26,081 nucleotides of DNA from Patescibacteria group bacterium UBA5532 (GCA_002426885.1 DINU01000001.1:1-26081); one strand, 5' to 3'. Positions 1 to 11,876 are shown, counted from the first letter of the stretch. The notes: a model not told the origin generated them from the letters alone. Made by a program: numbers and translations.

Positions 1-1557
1 AGGAATTTCTTGGATGAGGAGTTTTTCTTGACGTGCTGATGAACATGAAGTTTTTGCATATGTGACAGTACATTCTCCGGGTATACTTGAAATTTGTGTG
101 GGTATTTTAACCTGATATCGATTCAGTATTTTTGCTCATGTTCCAGTGGTACATGTCACTCATGCTACTGTAGGATTTTTACATCTGTACCCCTGTATCA
201 CTCTCTGTCATTCCACCACATTACTACCAAAATTTGACTTGATCTGCACTGTTATTCATCACGTTGATGTACTGACGACATTTTTCTCGAGAAAAAGAGT
301 ACAGTCAGGAAGATATCATGGTCCAGAGCATGCTTCTCCGCCCGATTCTCCAGAAGCAATCGTTATAATCTCTTGTTTTTCTGGATCACATGATGTTTTT
401 TTATACTGGATGACACATGTTCCGGGACGTGTGACAATACTCTCGCTGAGAAATAGCATATATGCAGGAGAATATGGAAGACCTGGAACGATGGCATCGT
501 TCGTAGGACTAACCCACGCATATCATGATGAAGTACATGTTACACTTATATCTCTTTCACCACATCATCCAGGTCATACTTCTTCTATAGGCACGGGGAG
601 AAATAAACTTCAAAACTCAAGAAATGCATATCCATATGTCATATCCCCCAGATCAGCTGGAGTGATCACCGTCTTTTTGACTCGATATGAGCACCCCGGT
701 GATGTCTCGGAAGTATCACAGATCGGATCCTCTTTCTCGACAAGATGTATCGTTTCTTTTCTCTCTCGATTACAGGAATCTGCAGGATATGTAATCACGC
801 ATGACCCTGTCTTACTTGATGTCTGAGATGGAATATTGACGGTAAATGTGTTTATCCCTGTACCGCTTGATGCTGTCATTTTTACACTTGCAGCACCACC
901 ATCACAAGAAATAGATGGTTTTCATGGGTTCTGACATTTTATAGCTGAGGCATCATAATTTGACTGAAGCGGAAAAGATATCCCCCCAGTTGAAGTATTA
1001 TATTCAGTATGTGGTGCATAGAGTCGACAAGATGCCTGATTCGGGTTCTCACATTTTATACATGATTTAGGAAAATCATTTCTTGGATAAAATGTAACTA
1101 CTGTAGTTGTCCGTCTTATGGGACCATTTGCATAAACCCAGGTATCATTCATTCCTGAGGAAGTCACCTGTCAATAATCTGATCGAGCAGATCATCACAA
1201 TATAAAATTCCTTCATGAAGATGCGGGGACTTTTACCACTTCTTGTTCTCATACATCTATACAGTCACATCCAGGGACATAGAGATTCAATTCTCGACTG
1301 ATGGAAGTATAATTTGCATCTTTTATCTCGACAAAACCAGCATGATCAATCCGATAATCACGATAATATATATGATGTCATGCGAGGCTAAATGCAATAT
1401 GCAGAGTACCCTCTCCGTTACTTTGACATTCATATCGAAAATCTGTAATGCGAGTAAGATCCACATTCGCATGTGTCTGTGAGAAGAGACTTCCGAGAAG
1501 AAGGAATCAGAGCGGAAAGTAAAAGAATTTACTGGCTCGAAGAAATGTATTTCACAT
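1..1557 (-). CDS. Secreted cysteine-rich repeat protein (partial, runs off left edge)
   Basis: Unrecognised protein, about 519 codons visible, with its C-terminus beyond base 1. It is open only when TGA is read as Gly (for example at 610-612, 565-567 and 574-576). Residues 1-30 form a signal peptide: basic start, hydrophobic core, then SQTHA before NVDLT, so it is probably exported. The rest is rich in Cys, Thr, Ser and Gly. Three related modules occur near residues 207-262, 332-403 and 457-512. Each has an upstream Cys pair (IKCQNP, YRCKNP) and ends in a G-x-C-V/T-x-x-Y-x3-SC strand followed by a basic/acidic stretch: GSCVITYPADSC, GTCVIQYKKTSC, GECTVTYAKTSC. The Cys pairs suggest disulfide-stapled extracellular beta domains (inference). 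ATG 1557 is the first start after an in-frame TAA. A promoter candidate lies at 1581-1609. Confidence 0.75.
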
Positions 1558-1580
1558 AAGAAAATATTAATGACTCCTGT

Positions 1581-1609
1581 ATGCTAGCATATATCTCTGG
1601 GAAATGCAA
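1581..1609 (-). promoter_or_regulatory. Candidate promoter of the Cys-rich secreted protein
   Basis: On the minus strand, TTGCAT (1604-1609), a 17-bp spacer and TAGCAT (1581-1586). An AGGAG follows at about 1575-1579, but it lies about 17 nt from ATG 1557, too far for a normal ribosome binding site. Confidence 0.4.
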
Positions 1610-1658
1610 AAAATATGGGGTTCCCTCTTGTATCAGAATAACTCATTTCTAAATAAGA

Positions 1659-1686
1659 AGAATCCCTCAAAAAAATAAGGGATTCT
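1659..1686 (-). terminator. Terminator-like hairpin after the topA-ligA operon
   Basis: AGAATCCCT (1659-1667) pairs with AGGGATTCT (1678-1686), a 9-bp stem with an A-rich 10-nt loop. On the minus strand it is followed by a moderately T-rich TCTTATTTAG. It lies 38 bp beyond the stop of the preceding minus-strand gene. Confidence 0.55.
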
Positions 1687-1723
1687 ATAGTATTTCAGAA
1701 TCTGGGGAATGCGATGAAGAAGC

Positions 1724-3046
1724 TTAACTCGATCTCCACCACTTCTTGAGGCGATTCCACCAACCACTTTTTCTCACCTCTTTTGTTACTATGTTTTTTT
1801 CTGGTCATGTCTCTTGTGGGGTATTCTCTTGAGTTTCTGAAGTTTTCATCGGTACTTGTGTATGAACTGGAAAGGAAATATGTAGTTCTTCTACTAGTGT
1901 AACATCATTTTGAGTCCGAGAAAAAATAAGAGTATACGACTCCTTGGTGGATAACTCTGGAACTATAAATTGTGCTGATGATCATCTAAATTTCTTTGCC
2001 CGTTTGTTGGATGGCTCTTTCGATGACATCGACTTACTTCAGCACTTCATCTCGATCTTTATGCGTCACTCTGGGGGTATATCGACAAAATGTACATAAA
2101 CGAGATATTCTCACTGGGCATTCCGCTCATGTGCCACACCCACCCGTGCTCAGAATACGTAAGGAAATTCGGGTTTTCCATTTTCTGCTGCTGATCCCAC
2201 TCTTTTCTCTTGCGTTCATTCTTCTTGGAGTTTGTGTGGAGTATTTCGTGAAGAAATCGGAACAGTAAAATGTGTTTTTTGTATAATTTGTAATTTTCAT
2301 CCCTGGGAAGCTATAAAAACAAGTGTCTTTCTTCATGGAGGGGTGTCATCAGGGACGCGAAATCTCACACTTGTAGGATCATTCCCTTGTAGAGGTGCTA
2401 TTTCTTTCTGCCCGACATATGCCTTGATGGTAACATCAGGGGGAAGATCACTGAAGGAATAGGTCTCTCCCAGAACTGGACGATCTTCCGTACCTGGAAA
2501 TACACGAATACGTTTTCAAAATACTGTACGATAATTTTCACCTTCTTCCAGGGGGCGCGGAATAACGAGCTCGATCTTTTGAATTTCTTCTATTTCAGCA
2601 TCATTCTTTATAGCAGAAAACGTGATCACATGCCTTCATGGACTCAGATTATCTGGAAGAGTAAATATGGTATCTTCAGCATCACATCATTCCGATGTAT
2701 TATCCGATATCCTATCTGGGGGGATCTCAGTATCTCAGATACACATGTGAACCGTAATATTTGGGGGAGTTTTGCTGATACGATATACACTTCCCGGGCG
2801 TGGATCAGTATGGTTCGAGATATAGAGCTCCTCTCAGAATACCCTACAGTGCTGAAATCCCACCCCAACTCCGGAGATTTTCTGAACATTTTTCTGGGTT
2901 TCCATCTGTGTATGAGAGGTGTGTCAGTGAGAGAAATCATCTTCTATGTCCTGAGTATCAAGCGGAACATCCCACACTCATTCTAATCCCATACAAGATA
3001 TCTTAAAAAGAGTTTTTATTATAAATAAACTCCCAATAATAGCAAT
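1724..3046 (-). CDS. Exported protein of unknown function with a basic Trp-rich C-terminus
   Basis: I do not recognise this family. With TGA as Gly, the frame is open from just after the ligA stop to TAA at 1724-1726. The only good ribosome binding site is GGGAG at 3053-3057, six bases before an in-frame ATT at 3046. Starting there gives a hydrophobic N-terminus (AIIGSLFIIKTLFKISC) that could be a signal or anchor; the first ATG is only at 2992. The middle looks beta-rich, with short Pro-rich linkers (TPPNITV, EIPPDRIS, LPDNLSPGRHVITF) reminiscent of Ig-like surface domains (inference). The last 120 residues are Thr/Ser/Glu-rich and end in the cationic KSGWWNRLKKWWRSS. It is last in the topA-ligA transcript, 12 bp after ligA. 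Its reality is well supported by codon structure; start and function are not. Confidence 0.6.
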
Positions 3047-3058
3047 ATTTTTCTCCCT

Positions 3059-5206
3059 TTACTTCAGAAGCTCGTAAAAATCCTCGAGCGAAAGAATGGT
3101 GATACCGAGCGATTCTGCCTTGATTTTTTTCGATCCTGCAGACGTACCAGCGATAAGATAATCGAGCCGCGCTGTGACAGAAGTCCGTACTTCCCCGCCA
3201 TTTTGCTCGATCAGAGCATGAATCTGATCACGACTCAGCGTCTCGAATGAGCCGGTCACGCAGAAAGATTTCTCGAGGAGTTTTCCTCCAGAAGTTCGTA
3301 TATCTCGAGCGGTATCCTCGAATATGAGCTCATGAAAAAGCGACGTGATCTCATCGTGATTTTCTGTAAAAAAAGCAAGAATACTTCGTGCTGTCTCCGC
3401 ACCAATGTCACGAAGCGACTCCAGTGATTCCTGTGTCAATGTCGGGAAAATCGAGAGAAAAATATGACTGAGTGTTTCGGAATCCTCTAGATGTCGTGTC
3501 TGGGCAAGTTCTATGATAGAGCGCGCGAGGATCTTCGCAGTTTTCGAGCCGACATTCGGGATTCCGAGCGCGACGAACACACGATCGAGCGTCGTATGTC
3601 GCGCTTTTTGGAGAGCATCTTTCAGATTCTGAATGGATTTTTCTTTATATCATTCGAGTGTAAGGAGCTCTGCTTCATGATCGAGAAGATGAAACGCAGA
3701 TGCAAAATCCGTGAGCCATCATTGCTCGAGAAAAAGCTCGATTTGCTTCTCGCCGAGACCATCGATATCGAGTCCATGCTTTCAGAAAAATGTCTCGAAA
3801 CGCCCCTGAATCTGCGCCGGACAATGATGATTTGGACAGAAAAGCGCGACCTTCTTCTCTTCTTTCTCAAGGAGTGTATCACACACAGGGCAACATGTCG
3901 GAAGTGCAACAATCCTTTCGTTTCCGTCTCGCGCCTCAGGGATCGGCGCGACAATCTCAGGGATCACTTCTCAGGCGCGGACGATATAGACCATATCTCC
4001 TTCACGAATATCTTTTTTCTGGAGTTCATCGTAGTTATGGAGCGTCGCGCGACGGACGATCACACCGCCGACATTCACAGGCTCGAGATTGGCGACTGGC
4101 GTCACCACACCCGTCCGTCCGACAGAATGCTCGATCGTGAGGACTTTCGTGCGGACTTGATTCGGCGGAAACTTATATGCAGTCGCGTATCGTGGATGAT
4201 GCTCCGTCGTCCCAAGTATCCTCCAGAGACGGAGATCATCACATTTTATCACGAGTCCATCGGTATCATAAGGAAATCGCGTGCGCGTCGCAATATCTTC
4301 TTCCTGATTAAGGATTTTGACCAGAGATTCGATACCTTCGATGTGAACATGTGGAAGATTTCCCGTCGTAAAACCGAGCGACTCGATATACTGCATGAGC
4401 GCCGAATAGGAGGAAATATGGGAAAAATAGGAATCGGGAGAGAAACTCTGCTCAATCTCAGGGACGCTATACGCAAGAAAAAGAAGACCTCGTCCGCGTG
4501 TTACGAGCGGATCGAGCTGACGGAGTGATCATGAAGCTGCATTCCGAGGATTAGCGAAGATTTTTTCTCACTGTTCCATACGCTCCTGATTCACACGGAG
4601 AAATGCATCATGAGGCATGACGATCTCGCCTCGCACTTCGAAGCGCGACACTCATGAAAGTGCCGGAATATGCGCCGGAATACTCTCGACCTCGTGCGCA
4701 TTCGCCGTGACATCTTCCCCTTCGACACCATTTCCGCGCGTCACGACACGTGTCATGTGTCACAATTCATAGATAATTGCCAAGCCAAGTCCGTCAAACT
4801 TCGGCTGAAGAAAGTATGGAAATACTCCTGGCGCAGAAACATTTTCTGTTCTGAGCTTATTGCGCATGCGCTCTTCAAAATCACGAATTTCCTCTATATT
4901 ATACGTATTGTCGAGAGAAATCATCGGATACCGATGTCGCACCTTCTGGAACTGTGAGTCGAGCAGGACGCGCAGTCGCGACGTCGGAGAGTCCGGACTG
5001 AAGTCACCTGTATCAGACTCGAGGCGAGCAAGCGCGTGAAACAGCGTATCATATTCATAATCCGAAATGATCGGCGATTCATCTCGATGATACAGCGTAT
5101 TATGCTCACGAATTATTTCCCGTAGAAGTGCGATATCTGTCTGCTTCAGACGATGAATGCGGAGAAGGAGTGACTGAGTCTGCTCGAGGAGTCGATGCGT
5201 ATCCAT
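3059..5206 (-). CDS. ligA: NAD-dependent DNA ligase LigA
   Basis: Seals nicks in duplex DNA using NAD+ during replication and repair. About 715 residues, slightly longer than the usual 670 or so. Domains in order: Ia/adenylation domain with active-site Lys136 in KFDG; OB fold including VGRTGVVTPVANLEPV and VRAGEVIP; a zinc finger C-x2-C-x14-C-x4-C; helix-hairpin-helix region (FVALGIPNVGSKTA); and a C-terminal BRCT domain over about the last 75 residues (KSFCVTGSF, LDYLIAGTSAGSKK). The gene is intact only if TGA is Gly: the Gly of RAGEVIP is TGA at 3971-3973, a position that is Gly across LigA proteins. The start ATG 5206 follows a U/C-rich leader without Shine-Dalgarno, 39 bp after topA, so co-transcription is likely. 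Confidence 0.96.
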
Positions 5207-5245
5207 AGAGAAAATGATGAGAAAAATACCGCACGAAAGAAGATG

Positions 5246-7831
5246 CTACTTCTTCGAAGTTGTTTTTTTCTTCTTTCCTATGGATGATGCTTTTTTTGTG
5301 GGAGATTTCTTCTGTTTTGTGGTGTCATCCTTTTTTACCCCGAACGCCTTTGGATTCTGCTCGAGGATAATCCCACGGAGATCAGCAAGGGTCAGTCCTG
5401 GAATCGCTTCGGCATCAATCTTTTTCTTCTGGAATGTGAGCTTATAATTCTCCTTTCCATGACGGATAAATGGACCCCATCTTCCCTGCTCGACCGAGAT
5501 TTTATCTTCTGGAAAGGAGAGGATGACGCGTTCTGCCTCACGTTTACGCTTCGCCTCGATCAGTGTCGCACAGTCGGACTCTGTCAGTGTGTTCCAGTCA
5601 TATCATTTTCCGACGCTCACATAGAGTGATTGCCACTTGATAAATGGTCCGAAGCGACCTTTTCCCTTCGTGACAGGATGTCCATCATATTCACAAATCG
5701 GGGCATCGGCACGATTTTTTTCCTCGATCAGCTCGGTCGCACGCTCGAGAGAGACGGCGAGTGGATCTTCTCACTTCGGGATCGAGACGTATGCATCGCC
5801 ATATTTTACATACGGACCGAAGCGACCGACTCCGACAGAGACGTCCTGCTCATGATATGTCCCGAGGTGTTTCGGGAGGGCAAATTGTCCGATCGCATTC
5901 TCGAATGTGACCGTCTCGAGGAGCTCTCCTCGTGGCAGATTGGCATACTGTGGTTTCACCCCCTCACCGAGCTCATCTGGCGTCCCGATCTGGACAACCG
6001 GACCGAATCGAGACATGCGCACGAGGACAGTATTTCCGGTTTTCGGATCTTTTCCGAGAATACGCTCTCCAGAAAATCGCTCATTCGAGTCGAGAAGTGT
6101 GAGAATCTTCTCGTGAAATGGTGTGTAAAACGATCCGAGCATGGACTGCCATTTCATATTCCCCGTCGCGATCTCATCGAATTCCGTCTCGACCGATGCT
6201 GTAAAATCATACTGCATAAATGTCTCGAGATTCTGATCGAGATAATCTGTCACGACGAACGCAATATCCGTCGGCTTGAGTTTTTTTTCTTCTTTCTCAG
6301 TATAGCCTCGATCGATAATCGTCTGGATCGTCGGAGCATAGGTCGACGGCCGACCAATACCTTCAGACTCGAGTTTTTTCACGAGAGATGCCTCTGTGTA
6401 GCGTGGTGGCGGAAGAGAAAATTTCTGCCCTGCGCCGAGCGATCGTGCATGAACACTCGCTCATGACTGCAGACTCGGCAGACGCATCGTCTCTTTTTTC
6501 TCATCCTCTTCATCATCAGTCCCCTCGATATAGAGCTTCATAAATCCAGGAAAAAGGATCACTTCTCCTTTAGCGATCCACTGCTGTGAAGTGAGTGTCG
6601 CATCATCAGAAAGAGGAGAAAAACGATAGGTCGTCGTCTCGATACGTGCCTCCTTCATCTGTGATGCGACTGTGCGCTCCCAGATGAGAGTATAGAGCTT
6701 TCTCTTCGGTCCATCAAGTCGAATACTTTCCGGACTTTTTCCGATCTCTGTCGGACGAATCGCCTCATGTGCTTCTTGTGCATTTGCCTGCTTCGTCTTG
6801 TAGTGTCGACCGTTCGGAAGTGCATATTCTGAGCCAAACGCCTTCGTGATATAGTCGTGCGTCGATCGGATCGCAAACTCGGAGAGATTGACAGAATCCG
6901 TTCGCATATAGGTGATATACCCCTCCTGGTACAGTTGTTGTGCGATATCCATCGTCATTTTCACGCCGAATCCGAGCTTCCGAGAAGCTTCCTGCTGAAG
7001 TGTCGAAGTGGTAAAAGGCGCTCCTGGGAAGCGATTCGATTCTTTTTTATCGACATCTGTCAGGGTAAAATCTTGAGCGAGAGATGCTGAAAAGAGAATA
7101 TTTCCTTTCTTGTCTGCGGATTTCTTCATCGACTCTGGAGCGATGCCAAAAGCAGAGAAAAACGTGACCGCATCTGATTCAGCTCGGAGTTTTTTCCCTT
7201 TTGCGGGGGTAAACTCGATGACAAAATCCATATCTCAGCCGTGGACATTCGCAGTAATCCGCCATGATTCCTCAGGGATAAATGCACGAATCTCGCGCTC
7301 GCGCTCGACGATGAGCTTCACAGCGACAGACTGGACGCGCCCTGCAGAAAGCCCTGGCTTAATCCGACGCCACAGAACGGGCGAAACCTCATACCCGACG
7401 ATCCGATCGAGGACACGACGTGCCTGCTGTGCATCGACAAGATTCATGTCAATATGGCGAGGATGAGCGATCGCATGCTCGATCGCTGTCTTCGTAATCT
7501 CATGAAAAACGATTCGATTTGTTTTTTTTACATCGAGATTCAGGGCTTCACAGAGATGCCAGCCGATCGCTTCCCCTTCTCGATCTTCATCAGTTGCGAT
7601 CCAGACTTGTTCAGCATTTTTGGCGAACTTCTTCAGTTCACTGACGCGTTTTTTCTTATCGGGACTGATCTCATATTCCGGCACGAAACCCGCAGGAATA
7701 TCGATCCCCATATTTTTCTGAGGAAGATCACGAATATGTCCGAAAGATGCCTCCACCTGATATTCTGACCCGAGAAATCGTCCGATTGTCTTCCCTTTTG
7801 CGGGAGACTCTACAATCACAAGTTGCTTCAT
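5246..7831 (-). CDS. topA: DNA topoisomerase I (type IA)
   Basis: Relaxes negatively supercoiled DNA by transient single-strand cleavage. About 861 residues, starting MKQLVIVESPAKGKTI. The Toprim domain has Glu8 and the acidic triad D81-E-D83-R-E85; the catalytic Tyr is Tyr308 in GYITYMRTDS. Instead of the C-terminal Cys4 zinc fingers of E. coli TopA, the tail has topoisomerase C-terminal repeats around RFGPYVKYG, RFGPFIKWQ and RWGPFIRHG. It ends in a lysine-rich extension (KKKKTTSKK), probably for DNA contact (inference). In-frame TGA codons, for example at 7235-7237, split the gene under the standard code and read as Gly here. First gene of the topA-ligA transcript; promoter at 7854-7881. 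Confidence 0.96.
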
Positions 7832-7853
7832 AGAAAGAAAATTATTGCTCGTA

Positions 7854-7881
7854 ATAATCGGGACAGCGGGAGAAAAGTCAA
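7854..7881 (-). promoter_or_regulatory. Candidate topA promoter
   Basis: Minus strand TTGACT (7876-7881), 16-bp spacer, GATTAT (7854-7859), about 23 bp before the topA ATG. It lies between the glycan-operon terminator and topA, so it gives topA-ligA its own start. Confidence 0.5.
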
Positions 7882-7903
7882 AAGATTTTTTGAGAAAGGC
7901 GAG

Positions 7904-7937
7904 AAAAAACGAGCATACCTTCCGTGTAGGAAGGTAT
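7904..7937 (-). terminator. Rho-independent terminator of the glycan operon
   Basis: Minus strand hairpin with a 9-bp perfect stem, ATACCTTCC/GGAAGGTAT (7915-7923 with 7929-7937), and a 5-nt loop. After GCTCG a run of six Ts follows (7904-7909 on the opposite strand). It sits about 22 bp after the stop of the GT-C-like gene. Confidence 0.75.
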
Positions 7938-7958
7938 CTCTCAAAAGAATATTTTTTG

Positions 7959-10295
7959 CTATTGAGAGAGTGTATTTTTTCTCTTCCTCCTCATATCATA
8001 TCCGAGATATCCGAGAAGGAGGATGAGAGTAGTGCCAGAGATGATAAGTCCGAGATAGAAGTACGACTGTGGACGGAAGTAGAGTGTCATACGAATATCG
8101 ATGGATCCATCGGGATTTTCTTTGTAGTATTCTTTTGGGTAGTGAGCTCGAATGTATTCTGGATCGATAGTCCACTGATTTGCGTAATCATAGAGGAGAG
8201 CATGTGTGTCATCGAAGATCGGGTCTTCCCAGAGTTTTCCGAGTTCTCATGATATGTAAAATGCATTTTTTGTTTTACATAGGGTCGTGGAAGAATTCTC
8301 TCATGGAGTGTGTCCGATAATGATATTCTGCCCCACCTGGAGGTCTTCTTCTCGAATATCTGGATTCAGCGTGTGAATATCTTCGAGTGTGACTCCTGTA
8401 TGAGAGGATATGATCTTCGCATAGGTATCGCGAGATTGTATCGTATAGTAGGTAGTTTCTTCGCCGAGACTTCCTGTGAAAAGTGTCGGATCATCACATG
8501 ATATCGTATCATATGGCTCGAGATAGAGCTTCCACTCAGGGTGGAAGGACTGAAACAGTGTGAGAGCCTGTGGAGAGCTGAGATCAGTCATATTCACGTC
8601 GAAGATGCTATTATGTGGCGACTGAAATGAGAGTGTGCCACTGGTCGCCAGATATGCAAAATTATTTTCTATAGTATAGAGCGAGAGATACGATCCAGAA
8701 AAAACAAGATGGAAATCGCTCTCTTGATCGAGCGAATATCGCATAGTATCATATTGCTCCTGTGAGAGTCCTGCATCATCATCCGTTTCCCCTATATTTT
8801 TTCGTATAAAAATATAGGAGAATGTCTTCAGATATGATAGATCGGGAATATATTCGCCCCCCGAAGCGGTAAATGAATCAAAATCCTGGGAAATCGTTAT
8901 CGGCATAGCCGTAATCCGAATCTGCGGGTGCAAGGAAGAATAATCGAGCCACCGCGAACTGAGTGGAATAGCGAGTATCCTTCAGAATCGTGTATCTTCT
9001 GTAATGATCGTATTCAGGGAAGTATACTCTGTCGGTATAGTTTTCTCTACGAAGAGACCTTTTTGCTCGAGAAGAATAAATGGCTTCAGATTCAGGAATG
9101 TGTAAAGAATCAGACATATGATCACAAAATATACTGACTTCTTGTGTTTTTTTTCTGATAAATAGTACAGGAAGAAACCGATCATCCCAGCGTATCATAG
9201 CGCGAGAATCGCGTAAAACTTACTCGACTCACGGTAGAGATTAAAGAGTGGAATATGGTCATATGCCCATGCATAAAACTCTCGGATCGGTGCATCTCAT
9301 TGTTTTGTCAGGAAAATCCCGAGGAGCGTCAGAATAACGAAGAGAAAATAACTTCGTATCTTTCTTTTTTCCTGTGAATCCCTGAGTAAAATAATGAGTC
9401 AGAGAAAGGAAAAAATAGGAACGATGAAAAAGTAGAGTGGTATTTGATTTATAGAAAAATATATAAATTCTCATCCTGACCAGAAACTATGGAAGAGTGC
9501 GATAGAATTCATGAGCGACATAAATTCATTTCCCCAAACTCACTGAGTCGTCAAAGAATTCGAGAAGTAGAGCCCAGACAGAAGCATCGGAAGGATCGAG
9601 AATGCTATCAGTAAAGCAAAAACTCAGAAGTAGAAAAAAATATTCCGGAGAGCAAAACGATAATAGAGTGCTGTTATGGCAAGAATACCAGAGCCTATAA
9701 ATGCAATTCTTGGCTCATAGATACTCATCAAGAAAAGAATGAGGAGTGAGAGAATGCCGAGTTTTCGATCTCAAGAATCGATATATCGTAAAAATGAAAA
9801 AAGAAGAAGTGGGATAAATGCATATCAGACAGCAATACTCATATGTCCAGAGACAAGGACAATATTTATGTAGAGATTAAAATTATAGATCAGGCTGGCT
9901 CAGAGTGTCGCATATATATTTCCTCGGAAGATGTATGAGAAAAGCTTATATGAACCATAGATATTCACGAGCAGTGCGGGAAGAAACCAGAATATTCTCT
10001 GCCCGAGTGCATAATCGAGAGAGAACCATTGTGTCAGATATCAGAAAATAACAACCGGAAGCTTCATCCCGATATCAAGCGTCGGTCATCCGAGACTCAA
10101 ATCAGCAGACCACATATTGAACCATCGTACTACGACCGTCGTCATCGTCTGATATCCCTGATACCACCAGTCTCCATTCGTTATGATAGCTAGAGGATTA
10201 TACCAGACCCAGTGTGATATAATGCTCAGGAATAGAAGTATCCCGAGAACCACAAATGCATTCCTACGCACGGGTATTTGAGGTAAATTTTTCAT
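7959..10295 (-). CDS. Polytopic GT-C/YfhO-like membrane protein with embedded LysM domain
   Basis: About 778 residues. The first 430 or so are a multi-pass membrane region with ten or more hydrophobic segments. The first outer loop carries an Asp (NGDWWYQGYQT), and PLFNLYRESSKF precedes a late helix; both resemble YfhO-like and GT-C lipid-carrier-dependent glycosyltransferases. A large soluble part follows. Residues 617-661 form a LysM peptidoglycan-binding module (YTIQSRDTYAKIISSHTG ... LNPDIREEDLQVGQNIIIG). A final membrane helix lies near 745-767 with a basic end. Many glycines are TGA. The ATG at 10295 lies inside the GT25-like gene (32-nt overlap), so translation is probably coupled. Inferred role: transfer of a sugar from a polyprenyl carrier outside the membrane, with LysM tethering the enzyme to the wall. 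Substrate unknown. Confidence 0.8.
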
Positions 10296-10989
10296 GTGCT
10301 TGTCTGGTAATTTGTGGAGAAATAAAAGAAAGTTTCAGATTGTTTTGTGTATGCGCTTCGTTCTGAAGATAATCTGTGAGGTATTGTATTTTTTTTCACT
10401 GCGTTGCAAGAAGTTTTTTCGCTCACTCATACGTTACGAAGTAGCATCATGCGAGATGAAGTGGTCGTAATACAGGTAAAAGTGTCGGTCAGAAGGCGTT
10501 TCAGTACCATTGTTGCAGTATCTCGATCGGACGATAGAGATACACCGGCACTGCTCGTGTAATCTTCTGAAACCATGTAAGTCCCCCATGTTCCCAGAGG
10601 TGTATTTCTCGCCATGCTGTATCGAATACATCATAGTTCAGACTGACATATTCCGAGTTCTGATCCTTCTCAAGAAGTGCATAGGTCTGGAGAAATTTCT
10701 CTATATTGATCTCGATATCATCCTCGAAGATAAGCGCTTTGTCAATTTTCTTATCCACAATCTCCTCATATATACGACAATGTGAAATTGCACATCCTAT
10801 CTCTCACGCGGTGCAAAATGGATTCCCGATACGACCCGGAGCAACAAGGCTATGAAGTTCTTCTACTGGGATATCCTTCGCAGAGAGAGCCTGAAAAAAC
10901 TCATACTCTATTCCGGTTTTCTGGAGTTGTTGTTCCATAAAATCCTTTCTGGCTGTATCTTTCTCGAGATGAATAATAAATGCTCGCAT
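10264..10989 (-). CDS. Glycosyltransferase family 25-like (LPS/LOS-type) enzyme
   Basis: 241 residues, typical of GT25-like enzymes that move a sugar from a nucleotide donor to a growing surface glycan. The N-terminus MRAFIIHLEKDTARKDFMEQ matches the family opening (a strand, then D-x-R-x4). The segment GEIGCAISHCRIYEEIV is the conserved GxxGCxxSH motif, and its first Gly is a TGA codon. IFEDDIEI at about residues 86-93 is the acidic motif. CYFVTYEGAKKLL is the C-terminal family signature. It ends with TAG at 10264-10266, inside the start of the next gene, and begins 15 bp after the preceding GT2. Acceptor sugar not predictable. Confidence 0.85.
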
Positions 10990-11004
10990 ATGATTAAAAA
11001 GAAA

Positions 11005-11835
11005 TTATAAATTCTTATAAAGAAGTGTCTTAATCCACCGCTGAAGTGTCCTTTGTTGTGTGGGAGTAAGGAGAGATCAAGTGACAAGGTATCCATATAT
11101 AAATACATATTCTTTCAGACTTGGTGTGTAATTATATGTTCTTATATTTTCCATTTGGCATTTGTAAAATTTCAGTGCTCCCATACGTGATCACTTATTA
11201 TTCACATTATTCTCATGAATTCGATACAGACAGAGACTTTTCGGAAGATTATATCATCGGATTCATGCGAGAAAAAGACGCATATAAAGATCATTATCTT
11301 CAAATTCTCCATACTTTTCTCTATACCGAAATCTTCGTAATACATCTGCTCTGATGAGCATCGTGGGATGATTCATTGGCTGAAAAAGGATTTTTGCCTT
11401 GCTGATCTCTTCGGAACTGACAGGCTTATGGAGTTCTCCGAATTCTTTCCCATCAGAGTCGATCAGAATCTGCTGTGTCCCGACGACGTCGATATCACTA
11501 TGGGACTCGAGAAATAGAAATTCCTCCTCGAGTCGTGTCGGCAAGCTCACATCATCCCCATCCATGATCGCGATATATACTCCTGAAGCACGGTCGATTC
11601 AGAGATTACAGTTATATGCCTTTCATTTATTTTCTGGATTTCGTATGTATTGGATTCGTGTATCTTTTTCCATGTATTTTCGGACGATCTCCTCAGAGGC
11701 ATCTGTCGATGCATCATCGATAATAATATATTCAATATCCTGAAATGTCTGACTCAAAATACTCGATATAGAATCGTCTAGATATTTCTCACAGTTGTAA
11801 AAAGGCATGACGACTGATATTTTTGGTGCTGGCAT
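11005..11835 (-). CDS. GT2 family glycosyltransferase A
   Basis: 276 residues. GT-A fold, inverting type by family. It begins PAPKISVVMPFYNCEKYLDD, the GT2 nucleotide-binding start. IEYIIIDDASTDAS carries the first Asp pair and IAIMDGDDVSLP is the metal-binding DxD. MNHPTMLIRADVL and EFEDNDLYMRLFLAG are the acceptor-side motifs with the ED general-base region. No transmembrane helix is evident, so it is a cytoplasmic or peripheral sugar transferase. UGA supplies several Gly, including the one after RLFLA at 11263-11265. Fourth gene of the glycan operon, 41 bp after the preceding GT2. Confidence 0.9.
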
Positions 11836-11876
11836 GGGAGAATTATTACACCGAAGTGCTTCTTGTAAGAAATACT

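Noticed and set aside
146..826. A 226-codon open frame on the plus strand
   Set aside because: Opposite to the Cys-rich secreted protein, which has a signal peptide and repeated motifs in its own frame.
3491..4528. A 345-codon open frame on the plus strand
   Set aside because: It lies antisense to the central part of ligA, whose motifs are unmistakable. The frame is open only because of codon bias on the other strand.
5630..6466. A 278-codon open frame on the plus strand
   Set aside because: Antisense to topA; composition is Arg/Ser/Phe-rich without any recognisable domain.
3059..7831. Pseudogenes or frameshifts in topA and ligA
   Set aside because: All breaks are TGA in one constant frame at Gly positions; no indels and no TAA/TAG inside.
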